A DNA stretch of 56,883 nt from Castellaniella defragrans_A (GCF_040394755.1 NZ_JBEBRQ010000016.1); one strand, 5' to 3'; shown: positions 6,623 to 15,831, counted from the first letter of the stretch. Translations and numbers: made by a program. Notes: generated by a model from the letters alone, not told the origin.

Positions 6623-6994
6623 TCAGCTCCCTTTCCGAAATACCGACACCAGGGCATCCCAGACGCCCCGGACGCTCATCGTCTTGATGCGGTCGATGAT
6701 GGTGACAGTCGTATGCATCACCAGCGCAGACACGGCAAATGACGCGAGCAGAGGCGCCCGAAACGGTGTTAGCGCGATCATGTCCGGCACCGCCGCGTAG
6801 CCCACGATGAGCGACACGAGCGTATAGATCGCTTTGGGTATCAGCGTCGTGTCCTTTGCCGTGATCGCAAATACCATCGCGCCCATGAAAGCGCCGGCGA
6901 CGGCCTCCGGGTCCAGGCTCGACATCCACGCCGCGACCCCCACGGTTGCTGCGACAGCCCCGGCGGTCGCAATACTCGATGCAGGCTCAGCCAT
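6623..6994 (-). CDS. putative phage holin (123 aa)
   Basis: The protein has an N-terminal MAEPASSIATAG segment, DPEAVAGAFMGAMVFAITAKD, and then three hydrophobic helices, matching a widespread holin family in proteobacterial siphophages. ATG 6994 is preferred over GTG 7000 because GGAG lies five bases upstream. A terminator-like hairpin sits right before this ribosome site (7013-7027). Together with the neighbouring 88-residue protein it would control timing of lysis. Confidence 0.75.
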   Translation of the reverse strand: MAEPASSIATAGAVAATVGVAAWMSSLDPEAVAGAFMGAMVFAITAKDTTLIPKAIYTLVSLIVGYAAVPDMIALTPFRAPLLASFAVSALVMHTTVTIIDRIKTMSVRGVWDALVSVFRKGS

Positions 6995-7012
6995 GCTCAC
7001 TCCAAAAAAATA

Positions 7013-7027
7013 CCCGCTCGCGGCGGG
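7013..7027 (-). terminator. hairpin + U tract directly before a ribosome site (1 of 8)
   Basis: On the minus strand CCCGC / GCGGG with a 5-base loop is followed by TATTTTTTT and then GGAG of the holin gene. It has the form of an intrinsic terminator. Confidence 0.6.
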
Positions 7028-7071
7028 CTGGATTGTGTAAAGTTAATGCTCTTGAAAAGCGGAGACGGAAA

Positions 7072-7491
7072 ATGCAGGCACCCGAAATCATCCGAGCAAA
7101 GACCAATGAATTTTTCAGACTGCACTGGCCGAAAACCGAGACCGAGGAAGCGCCAGTGTGGGAGTCTTGGGACCCATTCTTGCGCACGCCAATCCCGAAT
7201 TACGACAAGCCGGGATGCTATGCGCTCGTGGCTGGCGATACGGTTGATTATGTAGGGCTTGCAATCAGCAAAGGATGGGGCGCCTACAAGAAAAACGGGA
7301 TTTCGATCAGGCTCTACGGCCACGTTCTGCTTGTCGACAAGAGCAAGGATTCCACCTACATGCTCCGCGAAAAGTGGCGGCACATTACGGGAATATGCAC
7401 CATCCCATTTCCAGACAAATACATTTACCTCGCCCCTGCCCTAGAGCGCTTTCTGATTACCAAGCTCGAGCCGGGTTCCAATCATCGGTGA
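7072..7491 (+). CDS. GIY-YIG nuclease-domain protein
   Basis: A 139-residue protein with all GIY-YIG landmarks: GCY (48-50) and YVG (60-62) in place of GIY and YIG, Arg80 and His84 (GISIRLYGH), the catalytic Glu125 (ALERFLI) and the terminal Asn137 (PGSN). The family cuts DNA in homing, repair or phage defence. It is a single domain without a visible DNA-binding module. It faces against the late operon between the holins and the fibre genes, so it is an added gene with its own promoter. GGAG lies eight bases before ATG 7072. Confidence 0.8.
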   Translation: MQAPEIIRAKTNEFFRLHWPKTETEEAPVWESWDPFLRTPIPNYDKPGCYALVAGDTVDYVGLAISKGWGAYKKNGISIRLYGHVLLVDKSKDSTYMLREKWRHITGICTIPFPDKYIYLAPALERFLITKLEPGSNHR

Positions 7492-7497
7492 TCTGAA

Positions 7498-7740
7498 TCA
7501 CTCCCTGAATCCCTCGGGCAATTGCCCCTGCATTCGCTCGTACTCGTATGCGTTTTGACAGTGATTCGGCTGCCAAAAAAATACCGCGTCGATTGCGCGA
7601 TATGCGATTGCCCATTTACGAACGTCGCGGCAGCGCCATGCCCTGCTCGACAGCGTTTCGTCCGCCCACCCAGCCGCGAGCGTATTGAGCAGCTGGTCGA
7701 TGGCAATCAGTAGCTGATGACCGTAGCGACGTTCGCTCAT
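7498..7740 (-). CDS. conserved phage protein, function unknown (80 aa)
   Basis: A Trp-rich 80-residue protein (YGHQLLIAIDQLLNT, GWADETLSSRAWR, DAVFFWQPNHC). I recall this GWADETLSSR-x-WR pattern from many beta-proteobacterial phages near tail genes, without a known role. There is no membrane helix or signal peptide. It follows the tail-assembly-like gene by two bases and converges with the GIY-YIG gene. Confidence 0.7.
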   Translation of the reverse strand: MSERRYGHQLLIAIDQLLNTLAAGWADETLSSRAWRCRDVRKWAIAYRAIDAVFFWQPNHCQNAYEYERMQGQLPEGFRE

Positions 7741-7742
7741 TT

Positions 7743-8189
7743 TCAGACCGCCTTCGGCTGCATCGCTGCTACGATTTCCTCTTTTCGCTCCGCATCCAGC
7801 AGGCCGACATCAACGAGGGTTTGCAGGCCGCCCTCGGTGCGCGAGTCTTCGTATGTCACGAACGTAGCCGCGATGAGCCGGTCGTACCATAATTTGATTG
7901 CAGCGCTGGCGAGGGTGGCTTGTACGATTGCGAGTTGCTCTGCATCGGTAAACAGGTCCAACATTTCAAGCGCCGAGAACTTCGGGTATGACGATGATTT
8001 TGACGTTTCGGTCTCCGGTGCCGCCGGTTCTTCGGGTTCCGGAGGATCGACAAGCGCAAAACCATCGTCGATAGAAACCTGTTTTCCAGCCAGCATCCCG
8101 GCCAACGCTTCAGCATATTGTTCGGCAGATATTTCGACTCCGCCGGGGATAGGGTCGGTGCTGATTTGTCCGTTTGCAGCGTATGGCAT
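7743..8189 (-). CDS. tail fibre assembly-like protein
   Basis: The 148-residue acidic protein starts MPYAANGQISTDPIPGG and continues with AEQYAEALAGMLAGK, a form common among small proteins encoded behind tail fibre or collar genes. Its C-terminal half is helical with a FSALEMLDLF motif typical of short phage tail assembly domains. Its ATG overlaps the stop of the fibre gene (TAATG), so the two are coupled and probably interact. Exact function is inferred from position. Confidence 0.6.
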   Translation of the reverse strand: MPYAANGQISTDPIPGGVEISAEQYAEALAGMLAGKQVSIDDGFALVDPPEPEEPAAPETETSKSSSYPKFSALEMLDLFTDAEQLAIVQATLASAAIKLWYDRLIAATFVTYEDSRTEGGLQTLVDVGLLDAERKEEIVAAMQPKAV

Positions 8190-9097
8190 TATTTGATCCT
8201 CATGTAATAGGCGCGACTGGTGTGACGCGGCACTGATTCCGCGCCCCCACTGTTTGCTATATAAATTTGGTGCTGGTGGGCGCCGCCGTAGCCAACGCTT
8301 CCGCGGCCTGTCGGCCCTTCACTAGATTGCGGATTCCCAACCATTAGCCCGTTACCGTTTCCACTAGATCCCACGGTCAGGTTGAGCTGATGCGTGTGCT
8401 CACCATCATTGCCCGTACTTCCGGTGTGAGAGTGATTGGCGTTTTGGCTGTTGTAGATATCAAGCCCTGATGCCTGCGCAGGCCGCAAAAATGTGCGCGT
8501 CGTGTTGAGTAGCGCGACAGTCACGCCATTCATCGGAGAGCTTTCGAGCGATACGACGGCGGTAGCGGTAACGGTCGGATCGAGCCCGGTCACAATTTCG
8601 GCGCCCAAACATCCGGCGTTGTATCCACCAGCACCAGTTAATCCGGCAGACAGCTTGATGTATCGAAAATTCGGGCTGTCTGTCGGCGGCTCAGGAGCAC
8701 CGGGTGCAATGGGAAACTCCATCCCGATCGGCATTCCTGTCCACAGCGAATATGGCGCCAATACCTCATATTTCGACGCTGCCCATTCCGCTGCGCCTTT
8801 TCCAATGATGTAGATCGGACCGATGTCGGACGTCGGCACATCGTCCTGGGCATACATCGGCAAATGCCCTCGCAGCAACCGCCCCTCAACCACCCACGCG
8901 CTACCGGCAGCATTGCGGCGCTTGATCGTGCCGGTTCCGGTATCGGCCCAAGTAGAATACGGCCAGGCTATCGCCGCTGGATCATCGGCACCTGCGAAAT
9001 CGGTCCCCAGGGTTTTCAATGCCCCGTTGAGGCCCTTGACCAGTTTCAGCCCAGGCAGCGGTGGCTCCGTCGTGATTTGTACAGCTTCTTGGGTCAT
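8189..9097 (-). CDS. tail collar/fibre protein
   Basis: A 302-residue protein whose C-terminal part is rich in Gly, Ser and His (HSHTGSTGNDGEHTHQ, GAHQHQ), the metal-binding beta-structure seen in the tips of phage tail collar and fibre proteins. It lies directly downstream of the gpJ-like tip protein, the usual place of receptor-binding proteins. ATG 9097 (MTQEAV) is chosen because GGAG is five bases upstream; the longer frame to 9124 runs through a hairpin. No repeat or template resembling a diversity-generating element was found. Confidence 0.7.
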   Translation of the reverse strand: MTQEAVQITTEPPLPGLKLVKGLNGALKTLGTDFAGADDPAAIAWPYSTWADTGTGTIKRRNAAGSAWVVEGRLLRGHLPMYAQDDVPTSDIGPIYIIGKGAAEWAASKYEVLAPYSLWTGMPIGMEFPIAPGAPEPPTDSPNFRYIKLSAGLTGAGGYNAGCLGAEIVTGLDPTVTATAVVSLESSPMNGVTVALLNTTRTFLRPAQASGLDIYNSQNANHSHTGSTGNDGEHTHQLNLTVGSSGNGNGLMVGNPQSSEGPTGRGSVGYGGAHQHQIYIANSGGAESVPRHTSRAYYMRIK

Positions 9098-9115
9098 GGT
9101 GACTCCAAAACAAAA

Positions 9116-9134
9116 TGCCCGCACAAGACGGGCA
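9116..9134 (-). terminator. hairpin + U tract directly before a ribosome site (2 of 8)
   Basis: On the minus strand TGCCCG / CGGGCA with a 7-base loop is followed by TTTTGTTTT and then GGAG of the collar/fibre gene. Confidence 0.6.
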
Positions 9135-9155
9135 ATGGTTGATACAAAAAGATTT

Positions 9156-12100
9156 TTAGTAGCCTTGTGCCAGCCAGTTGATGAGGCCAGGCTTCTGGCT
9201 TGATGTGTTGAATAGTTGGATATTGAATCCAGATTCGTCCGAATTCGTCAGCACATAGCGATCGCCATCCACCGCATCGAATACCGTGATCTGGACATTC
9301 GGCACGGCATGGAAAACCTTCTCGTACTCGACCCTTAAGCCGCCCGCAGGCACGGTGACGCTCTCGGCTGACTGTAAGAGATCCGGGATATCTACGATCC
9401 AAGTGAAATGCTCAACAAACGGCACAATCAGCGGGTCATCGGTCTCGATGATCAGACGAATCTCAAGGTGCCGTGTATTGATCAGGCCCGGAGTGTAGTT
9501 AATCCACTGTCCATATTCACCATCTTCATCAGCCATCCGGTATTGCGGCGTGGCCTTCCAGTGCTGCGCGTTCGACTCGTTCAAAACATCGGAGTTGGAC
9601 AGCACATCGGCCATTGACAGGACATCCTCGCCGAAATTCAGGGCGTACCCTTCGAGGCGAAAATCCAGACGCACAGGGGCGACGAACCCGATATCGATAC
9701 TCTCTGCGGACGTGTACACGCCACGCAACTGAGAGCCCCTGTACCACAGCATCTCACGAACGGCGAGAACATTCTGCTCACTCAAAATATCGCCCGACCC
9801 GATGAGCGTCAGCATTCCATTCCAGACGTAGGCGCCCTCGCTGAGCACCCCATCCCATTGAGGGTCCTCGACCTTGGTCAGCAAAACATTTCGCACAAGC
9901 GATGCGCCCGAGATCAAAAGGCTGTCGGGCGCTCCATAAATCACCTGCCCCTTGTGGACATATCGGGCTGCAACCCAATACAGACCATTGCCGACCGCGA
10001 GGGATTCTGTCGTCGGGGTAATCGCCGCGACCCGAGAATTCACCCAGGATTCACCGATCCTGATCTCATACTCTGGATTGCGGACATCGACCACACGATT
10101 CCATACCAGTACGGTCAGGCCGTCGCGGAATACGTTCGTCAGGCCCGTCAATGCTGGCAATGGAGCGCGCAAGCCCTGGATCGTATACGTGCGCATGGCG
10201 GGCTTGCCGCGCCCAATTAGGGATACTGGTGTGATCGTGATATCCAGTACATCCCCGGTCTGTGCCTGGATCGTCAGTTTCCGGTCCACGGTCCTGACAA
10301 CCGGTTGGGCCACGCCGTTGATCGAAATCGCCACATCAACCGGCATTGCGGTGGACAGTGCCCAGCTGATCTGCACGCTGTTGATGTCGGCAAGGACGTT
10401 GACGATTCCCTCGCTGACGGTGATCCCAAACACCACGCCGACCAGATATTGCCCATCTCTCGGTGGTGTGTACTGGTACGGGTTGTTCTCGGATGCGTAA
10501 TACTCCGGATCATCATCAACCACCGAATACCGCACGCCGTCCGATCCTGCTGGCTGAATATCCACGACCTTGAACCGGCGGCCAGGGGTCGCCTCGGGAT
10601 CGAACTGGAAGCCCCAATCCATCGCGGGAACGCCCTCGAAACCTTCGTCGCCCGGCAGCGCAAACCCTGTCATGTCGGTCGTGATCGTGACGGTATCGGT
10701 TTCCTCACCCGCCCCTGTAACCGTGACGGTTTTCATGTTGCCCTCAGGGTCTCGAATGAGCATGACCCCGGAGCCGATCGGAATGCGCTGCGAGAGTGTG
10801 ATCCTGTTTCCCTCCCGCCCCAAGAGCCGCCCGGAATAACCCCACACGGTCAGATCGTGGCTGACCTGCACCACATCCCCGCGTGTCGCAATCCAGCCCT
10901 CGATATCGGTCTCGAACGTGGTGCGGCGGCGATGCCAGACCTGCGAGGCGGCAATCAGGTTCGCCTCGCGTCCGGCCACTTCAACGCTGGTCACCCCTTC
11001 GAGATCGAGCGTGACGGGATTGTTCGTGGCCGTCGCCCCAGGGACCGCAACCCGAACCTCATCCATCTGCCAGTCGCGAACTTCGTTGGCAATATTCACG
11101 ATGATCTCGTCTGGCAATTGTGAGTCGCTACCCGCATACCCGACCTTGAACGTCCCAGAGCGGATATTGAACGGCCCGAACATCGCAACCACGGGCTGAT
11201 CGGCAGCGTCCCACACCACCCCGAGCTTTCCGGTCTGGTATGTTGGAGACGCCCGGCCCGCCCTGGCAATGATCCGCAGCACATCCGCGCTCGATTTCTT
11301 GCTATCGAGGACGTAATCGAACCTCAGGCCCTTGGCGTCACACCACGCGCCCCAAGCTTTGATCGCGTCAAGATCGATGCCGCTCGCGTCCAGACCAATA
11401 CCCCACTGCCGGCGCCCATCAATAAACTTGCCCATCGCAAAGCGCAGGAACCACCACGCTGGGTTGCGGGTGTGGATCATATCGAAATGATCGGCCCCAT
11501 TCCAGACTGGCGCAAACGCCTCTGCGATGGCCGAGAACTCATCGACGGCGCCGTTGAGCTGCGAAGTCGCCTTGATCCGCAGCGCGACCCTCGCTTGACC
11601 TGTGTAATCGGCCTTGTCGGTCTGAAAGCACAGGATTTGTGAGACCGCAGTTTCGTTGCTCGTGCGGGACTCGTTGATGTCGCCGGTAACCTTCCAGATC
11701 CTGAGCTCGTATTGACCCTCATCGACCGTCCATGTCACAGACTGCCGTGTGGGGGCATCCTGGCGGGCGCCATACATCCGAACGCCGGGGGTTGTGCTGT
11801 ATCCAATCAGAGGGTCGGGAGCAATGCCGTACCAGGGCTGTCCGCTGCTGTGAGGGTGCGGACGCCAGCGCCAATAATACGCAACCTCTGGATAGCATAT
11901 CGGTCCGGCGTCACCACCCCACGGGTTGCAGTGCGCCTCCTTTATCAGGACCTTTTCGTTTTCTGTGTGGTCGTCATAGTTTGTTGATCCATACTCGATA
12001 AGCCGCTCGTGACGTACAAGCGTTCCGGCATCGCCTTGTTCGGTGTAATAGTCCTCAACCAACGCCCAGTAATGCGTGGCGTAGATCGGATCTTGAATCA

Positions 12101-13079
12101 GTCCGATGTCGATCCAATCCGGGTCGCCGGCCTTGCGGTATTGGATGCGCAAATCGACGGACTGACCAAGAATATCCCCTTCGTCCGAGATATCGAACAG
12201 ACGAGCAGCCAGATCCACGGCGATATACGTGGTGTCCAGCGGCGTGGTGCGGCTATTGACGACACCGGACTCAAGGACAAACCCTTCGAGCGTGTCCACG
12301 TTGCCGGGGAACATCGAGAGTTTTCCATCTTCGCCGGAAACCTGGATCTGGACGTCCTGGTAGTCAGTGACAGGGGTTGCGCCAATCCTGAAATTCGTCA
12401 GGTTGACCTCGCCAGCCTGCAACCCGAAGTGAAACGCCTGATTCAGGTATTGCGTGTCACCAACGTACTCCGTGTAGTATTTCGCGGCCAAGTCGGGCAC
12501 AACCTTGTGCCGCCCGAAGATCAGCGTCATCGGCTCCCAGGGGCGCAGGCGGTTCCGCCCGCCCGAGAGCGAGTATGTGGGGCTGGTCTCGTACTTGCCG
12601 CCCGTACCCAATTCGTCCATCGTGGCCGTGGGCATCGGCAGGAGCGCATTGATCAGCATCGAGCCGGCCATCATGATGCCGGCGCCCAACATGGCCCCCG
12701 TGGTCGCCGCTGTCATACCGAACATTCCAGCTCCATTCAGTGCATACCACTGCTGAGTGACTGCCGCCACAATCACCAATGCAATCATCGCCACAGTGCG
12801 CAGGATTTTGCTGCCGCCGCCGCCAAGCGGGCGCGCACGGATAATGATCTGGTCGCCAGTATGCGGAATCAGGCGCTCCCACAGGGGATCGGGGACCATG
12901 CGCCCGTTATGCCAGACATGAACCGGGCCGCGAGGCAAGACCATGCCAATGCGCTCGATGTACGCGCCCAGGGTCTCGCCAGAGAGGAACGCAGCAACAG
13001 ATGTGCGCACCCCTGCCCCCGTGAGGGTATGAGGGTGGACGATCAGCGCAGGATCGCGGCGGGCAACTTCTAGAGCCAT
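9156..13079 (-). CDS. gpJ-like tail tip / host specificity protein
   Basis: At 1307 residues this is the largest gene. After about 90 residues with a beta-grasp look comes a hydrophobic Ala/Gly stretch (residues about 95-150), then long beta-rich domains including fibronectin-like segments (about 860-1010) that recall lambda gpJ and related tail tip proteins, which close the tail tube and contact the receptor. It directly follows the NlpC/P60 gene as in lambda K-I-J order. ATG 13079 is chosen from the GGAAGG site and the 10-base overlap with the previous stop; the frame extends further but inside that gene. Confidence 0.85.
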   Translation of the reverse strand: MALEVARRDPALIVHPHTLTGAGVRTSVAAFLSGETLGAYIERIGMVLPRGPVHVWHNGRMVPDPLWERLIPHTGDQIIIRARPLGGGGSKILRTVAMIALVIVAAVTQQWYALNGAGMFGMTAATTGAMLGAGIMMAGSMLINALLPMPTATMDELGTGGKYETSPTYSLSGGRNRLRPWEPMTLIFGRHKVVPDLAAKYYTEYVGDTQYLNQAFHFGLQAGEVNLTNFRIGATPVTDYQDVQIQVSGEDGKLSMFPGNVDTLEGFVLESGVVNSRTTPLDTTYIAVDLAARLFDISDEGDILGQSVDLRIQYRKAGDPDWIDIGLIQDPIYATHYWALVEDYYTEQGDAGTLVRHERLIEYGSTNYDDHTENEKVLIKEAHCNPWGGDAGPICYPEVAYYWRWRPHPHSSGQPWYGIAPDPLIGYSTTPGVRMYGARQDAPTRQSVTWTVDEGQYELRIWKVTGDINESRTSNETAVSQILCFQTDKADYTGQARVALRIKATSQLNGAVDEFSAIAEAFAPVWNGADHFDMIHTRNPAWWFLRFAMGKFIDGRRQWGIGLDASGIDLDAIKAWGAWCDAKGLRFDYVLDSKKSSADVLRIIARAGRASPTYQTGKLGVVWDAADQPVVAMFGPFNIRSGTFKVGYAGSDSQLPDEIIVNIANEVRDWQMDEVRVAVPGATATNNPVTLDLEGVTSVEVAGREANLIAASQVWHRRRTTFETDIEGWIATRGDVVQVSHDLTVWGYSGRLLGREGNRITLSQRIPIGSGVMLIRDPEGNMKTVTVTGAGEETDTVTITTDMTGFALPGDEGFEGVPAMDWGFQFDPEATPGRRFKVVDIQPAGSDGVRYSVVDDDPEYYASENNPYQYTPPRDGQYLVGVVFGITVSEGIVNVLADINSVQISWALSTAMPVDVAISINGVAQPVVRTVDRKLTIQAQTGDVLDITITPVSLIGRGKPAMRTYTIQGLRAPLPALTGLTNVFRDGLTVLVWNRVVDVRNPEYEIRIGESWVNSRVAAITPTTESLAVGNGLYWVAARYVHKGQVIYGAPDSLLISGASLVRNVLLTKVEDPQWDGVLSEGAYVWNGMLTLIGSGDILSEQNVLAVREMLWYRGSQLRGVYTSAESIDIGFVAPVRLDFRLEGYALNFGEDVLSMADVLSNSDVLNESNAQHWKATPQYRMADEDGEYGQWINYTPGLINTRHLEIRLIIETDDPLIVPFVEHFTWIVDIPDLLQSAESVTVPAGGLRVEYEKVFHAVPNVQITVFDAVDGDRYVLTNSDESGFNIQLFNTSSQKPGLINWLAQGY

Positions 13080-13456
13080 TGGTAATAGCCTTCCAGCTTG
13101 AAATGCAGGCGCGTCACATCGCGCAACCGTTCGCGGGTGACCGCGCCAAAACTTTGGTTTGCGTGCAGCACCCACCATTCCCCGGCTATCCAGCACATAA
13201 CCCCGATGTGACAGACATGGCCGCGCCCCACGAATAGGACCGGGCAGCCATCCGCGGGCGCATCGATCTTGCTGGCGTAAGCGTCACGCAACTCCATGAT
13301 CTGCTTGGCCTGGTCGCGGTAGGTCGAGGCGTGAGACGCGGGTAGACCGATTGCCTTGCCGAACACCTCGCGGGCAACACGCTCGGCCAGGGCGGCACAA
13401 TCCCCGGATTCAGGGATGTAGGGCTCGCCGACGAAACCATCTGACCAGTGCGTCAT
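13070..13456 (-). CDS. NlpC/P60 (C40) tail hydrolase
   Basis: A 128-residue single domain with the putative catalytic Cys in SGDCAALAERV (about residue 19), His in GHVCHIGVM (about 82) and a further polar residue in HANQSFG, the order expected for NlpC/P60 peptidases. In siphophages such proteins (lambda gpK type) lie next to gpJ, assist tail tip assembly and may cut peptidoglycan at entry. The start overlaps the preceding stop (ATGA). Confidence 0.75.
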   Translation of the reverse strand: MTHWSDGFVGEPYIPESGDCAALAERVAREVFGKAIGLPASHASTYRDQAKQIMELRDAYASKIDAPADGCPVLFVGRGHVCHIGVMCWIAGEWWVLHANQSFGAVTRERLRDVTRLHFKLEGYYQWL

Positions 13457-14838
13457 GTCGTCATCGCCAGCATTTGTGCGTCAGTCGGACGAGTGCGGAA
13501 AATACGGGTGCGGGTGGCGGTCGATGGCGCTCTATAACTCGCACTCGTCGTCAAGGAGCCAAGCCGCAATTGCGTCGCGACCGACATATCTGCGGTGATA
13601 GCCCTCGACAGACCGCGAGCCACGCCGTTGCAGAAAAACGAGGCCACACCGCCTTTCCAGCAGACCGCAGATTTGACGCGCGTCCCGTCAAAGCTGCTCA
13701 GATCAATCGGCGTTGACTGTGCCCCGTAGCAGTAAATTACGGTATTAGCGATGTTTGCTATGTTGTGCGCAAGAAATGCTGATGTGGTGTTGTCGTTTAT
13801 GCCGTATAGATAGCCGTTTGTGGCGGCCCCATTCAACACCCCCTCCCACACAATCGCGCCCTCGCGCGCGTTGTAAATCGACGCGAAATTCTCACCCGCG
13901 ATCGACACATTATCAGCAGCGCGAGTGACAGCGGCGCTCGTCGTGGGGATGTATGGGATGGGGCCGGTTCCCGGGTTGACACGCGGTGTGGCGTAGTCCT
14001 GGTACGTACCAACGCCCCCGGCTTGCGTGACATCCGGAGCGAGTTGGAGATATGCCAGGTCCGTCTCAGTGAGATTGAGCGCCGCCCAGATCAGGTGGCC
14101 GCCCAACATCGGCTTATACCCTGCCCCGACAATGTAAGTCTGGCTGGGGTGGGTAAAGACGCCCGTTTCGGTGTTCAGGTAAATTGCATATGTGCCCGTC
14201 ACGCTACCGACCCGAGTCACCGTAAATCCGACCGCCGCATTATTGCCCTTGAAGCACAGCGCGGAAAATGTGACGTTACCCGACAGTCCGGTGAATACCT
14301 GCTGACGCCTCGACAGCGGAACGGTCTCTGATGTGCGTGTGAAACGCCAGATTTTTGCAGCCGCTGACCCGGGCAATGTTCCGACGTTTTCCAAATCTAC
14401 CGTACCGGAACCCCCCCACGGGGCGACATCCGGCGCTTCCGATTGCAGCAGCAAATTCGTCTCCACTGGCCGCACTCGCAGCCCACCCTCGAATACCGGG
14501 ACGTTCACGGCGGCGGTATGCAGTCCAGCATCATCGACATACGTAGCAGTGCTCGAGCGGGCGAATGTGAAGCGGGGATCGAGAAACTGCGCGCCCTGGA
14601 AAGCCTGATCAAACGCTGGGTAATGACCTTCCCCATATTCCAGGCGGCTTAACACCTGATCAAGGCTCTGGAAATTCGAGTCCATTTCCAAGTTGGTCAA
14701 TGGCCTGGAAAGATTGCGGCGCAAGGTGACTGGCATATCTTCTCCGGTGAGTAATTTGTAGCGCAGGGCAAGAGACTCGAAATTGAAGTCCCATTCAGCA
14801 TTTGAAAGCGCCCGCCCAAACATTTGCGTGTAGATCAT
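13453..14838 (-). CDS. possible phage surface carbohydrate-binding/spike protein (461 aa)
   Basis: The N-terminus (residues 1-70) carries two copies of an 'L(S/T)N-E-D/MD-NF-SL' motif (LSNAEWDFNFESL, LTNLEMDSNFQSL), which may be a virion attachment segment. The rest is beta-rich with FTFARSSTATYVDDAG, a signature I recall in phage head-fibre and spike proteins with concanavalin-like folds, and a C-terminal RTRIFRTRPTDAQ. It lies between DUF1833 and NlpC/P60 genes, normally adjacent, with one-base and four-base overlaps, so it is an inserted structural gene of the tail tip. Confidence 0.6.
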   Translation of the reverse strand: MIYTQMFGRALSNAEWDFNFESLALRYKLLTGEDMPVTLRRNLSRPLTNLEMDSNFQSLDQVLSRLEYGEGHYPAFDQAFQGAQFLDPRFTFARSSTATYVDDAGLHTAAVNVPVFEGGLRVRPVETNLLLQSEAPDVAPWGGSGTVDLENVGTLPGSAAAKIWRFTRTSETVPLSRRQQVFTGLSGNVTFSALCFKGNNAAVGFTVTRVGSVTGTYAIYLNTETGVFTHPSQTYIVGAGYKPMLGGHLIWAALNLTETDLAYLQLAPDVTQAGGVGTYQDYATPRVNPGTGPIPYIPTTSAAVTRAADNVSIAGENFASIYNAREGAIVWEGVLNGAATNGYLYGINDNTTSAFLAHNIANIANTVIYCYGAQSTPIDLSSFDGTRVKSAVCWKGGVASFFCNGVARGLSRAITADMSVATQLRLGSLTTSASYRAPSTATRTRIFRTRPTDAQMLAMTT

Positions 14839-15425
14839 CAGAAGACACCCGGAGAGGTTTTGGGGTCGTAGCGGACCGCGACGGCCGGCAGCATCAGTGT
14901 GTTCTGGTAGCCAAGTTCCGAGGACACCGCGAGGTTATCAATCTCGATCGAAGACATATCAAGGGCCATGTCGAGTTCGAACGGGCGCCACTCATCAATG
15001 TCGATGCCATGAGCGTAGTCTTCAGCAAAGCTGTCAGTCGCATATGGCCCAAACTCTGGAGCCTTGTGCTGCCCACCGTAGGACCGCAGCGCCTGCAATA
15101 TCCGCACTCTGGCGCCCTTGCCTCCTCGGCTGTATTCCAGCCATTGGGTAAGCTCTCGCCCGATGTTGTCTACCCGCAGCGTGGCCTTCGGAACCTGACC
15201 GTCCACATCATCGGGCAAGACAAGATCGAACGGGCAGGCAATGAACTCGACCTCCACGGGCGCGCCGCCCTGATTCACGACAACCGTCATGTTCTGGCTA
15301 TCGTTGACCACGCGCACGGGAACCACAAGGTCAGGATGGGTGATTTCCAGGCAGACAACGAGATCGGCCTGGGCGCTGGTTGCAAGCAGGTTGCGGCGGG
15401 CTGCGGGGGAATAGGGTCTGGACAT
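14838..15425 (-). CDS. DUF1833 minor tail protein
   Basis: The 195-residue protein begins SPAARRNLLATSAQADLVVCLEITHP and contains VNDSQNMTV, features of the DUF1833 family found next to NlpC/P60 genes in siphophage tail tips (lambda gpL position). It probably forms part of the distal tail. Its stop overlaps the ATG of the 461-residue gene and it starts four bases after the previous stop. Confidence 0.75.
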   Translation of the reverse strand: MSRPYSPAARRNLLATSAQADLVVCLEITHPDLVVPVRVVNDSQNMTVVVNQGGAPVEVEFIACPFDLVLPDDVDGQVPKATLRVDNIGRELTQWLEYSRGGKGARVRILQALRSYGGQHKAPEFGPYATDSFAEDYAHGIDIDEWRPFELDMALDMSSIEIDNLAVSSELGYQNTLMLPAVAVRYDPKTSPGVF

Positions 15426-15429
15426 GGGA

Positions 15430-15783
15430 TTACCGCCCTATCGTCTCAATCTGGCACGTGGCCTTCCATATCTGCCCGGCAGGCTCGCTCCATTGGTACT
15501 TTCCTTCAACGATGCGGGCCTGAACGATCCGATCGGTTCGCGGAACCTGCCAATCGAACCACATGACGCCACCCATCAGATCGCTGTCGATCCATGCGTC
15601 GAACGCCTCTTTCTCGGCGTCCGAGAACACCGCAATCGTGGCGGACCGGGTGATGATGGGCTTTGACCAGCGGGCGCGCTGCTTGGCGATGCCGCCATCC
15701 ATTTCAGTACGCAGGACGCCGAAATCCGGAGCCTCGTTGTAGCCATCAACAAGGAGGCGGGCGTAGGTAGGCCAGACTGCCAT
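15430..15783 (-). CDS. minor tail protein (gpM-like position)
   Basis: Starting at MAVWPTYARLL (ATG 15783), the 117-residue protein has RARWSKPIITRSATIAVFSDAEKEAFDAW and a C-terminal beta segment, as in phage minor tail proteins that follow the tape measure gene. The start is preferred over the longer frame because the upstream part is an RNA hairpin; TTGGAA is the likely ribosome site. Its place between tape measure and DUF1833 matches lambda M. Confidence 0.7.
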   Translation of the reverse strand: MAVWPTYARLLVDGYNEAPDFGVLRTEMDGGIAKQRARWSKPIITRSATIAVFSDAEKEAFDAWIDSDLMGGVMWFDWQVPRTDRIVQARIVEGKYQWSEPAGQIWKATCQIETIGR

Positions 15784-15802
15784 GTGAAATTCCAAAAGAA
15801 AT

Positions 15803-15831
15803 GCCCGCCAAAACATGATGCTCTGGCGGGC
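15803..15831 (-). terminator. hairpin + U tract directly before a ribosome site (3 of 8)
   Basis: On the minus strand GCCCGCCA / TGGCGGGC with a 13-base loop is followed by ATTTCTTTT and the GGAA of the minor tail gene. Confidence 0.6.

Noticed and set aside
12009..13073. Long plus-strand open frame (354 codons) inside the gpJ-like gene
   Set aside because: It is the mirror of a real minus-strand gene with clear family features; the product is rich in Arg, His and Gln with no recognisable domain, as expected of an antisense frame in high-GC DNA.
8189..14838. Diversity-generating retroelement as in Bordetella phage BPP-1
   Set aside because: No reverse transcriptase gene and no template/variable repeat pair were seen around the tail tip and fibre genes.
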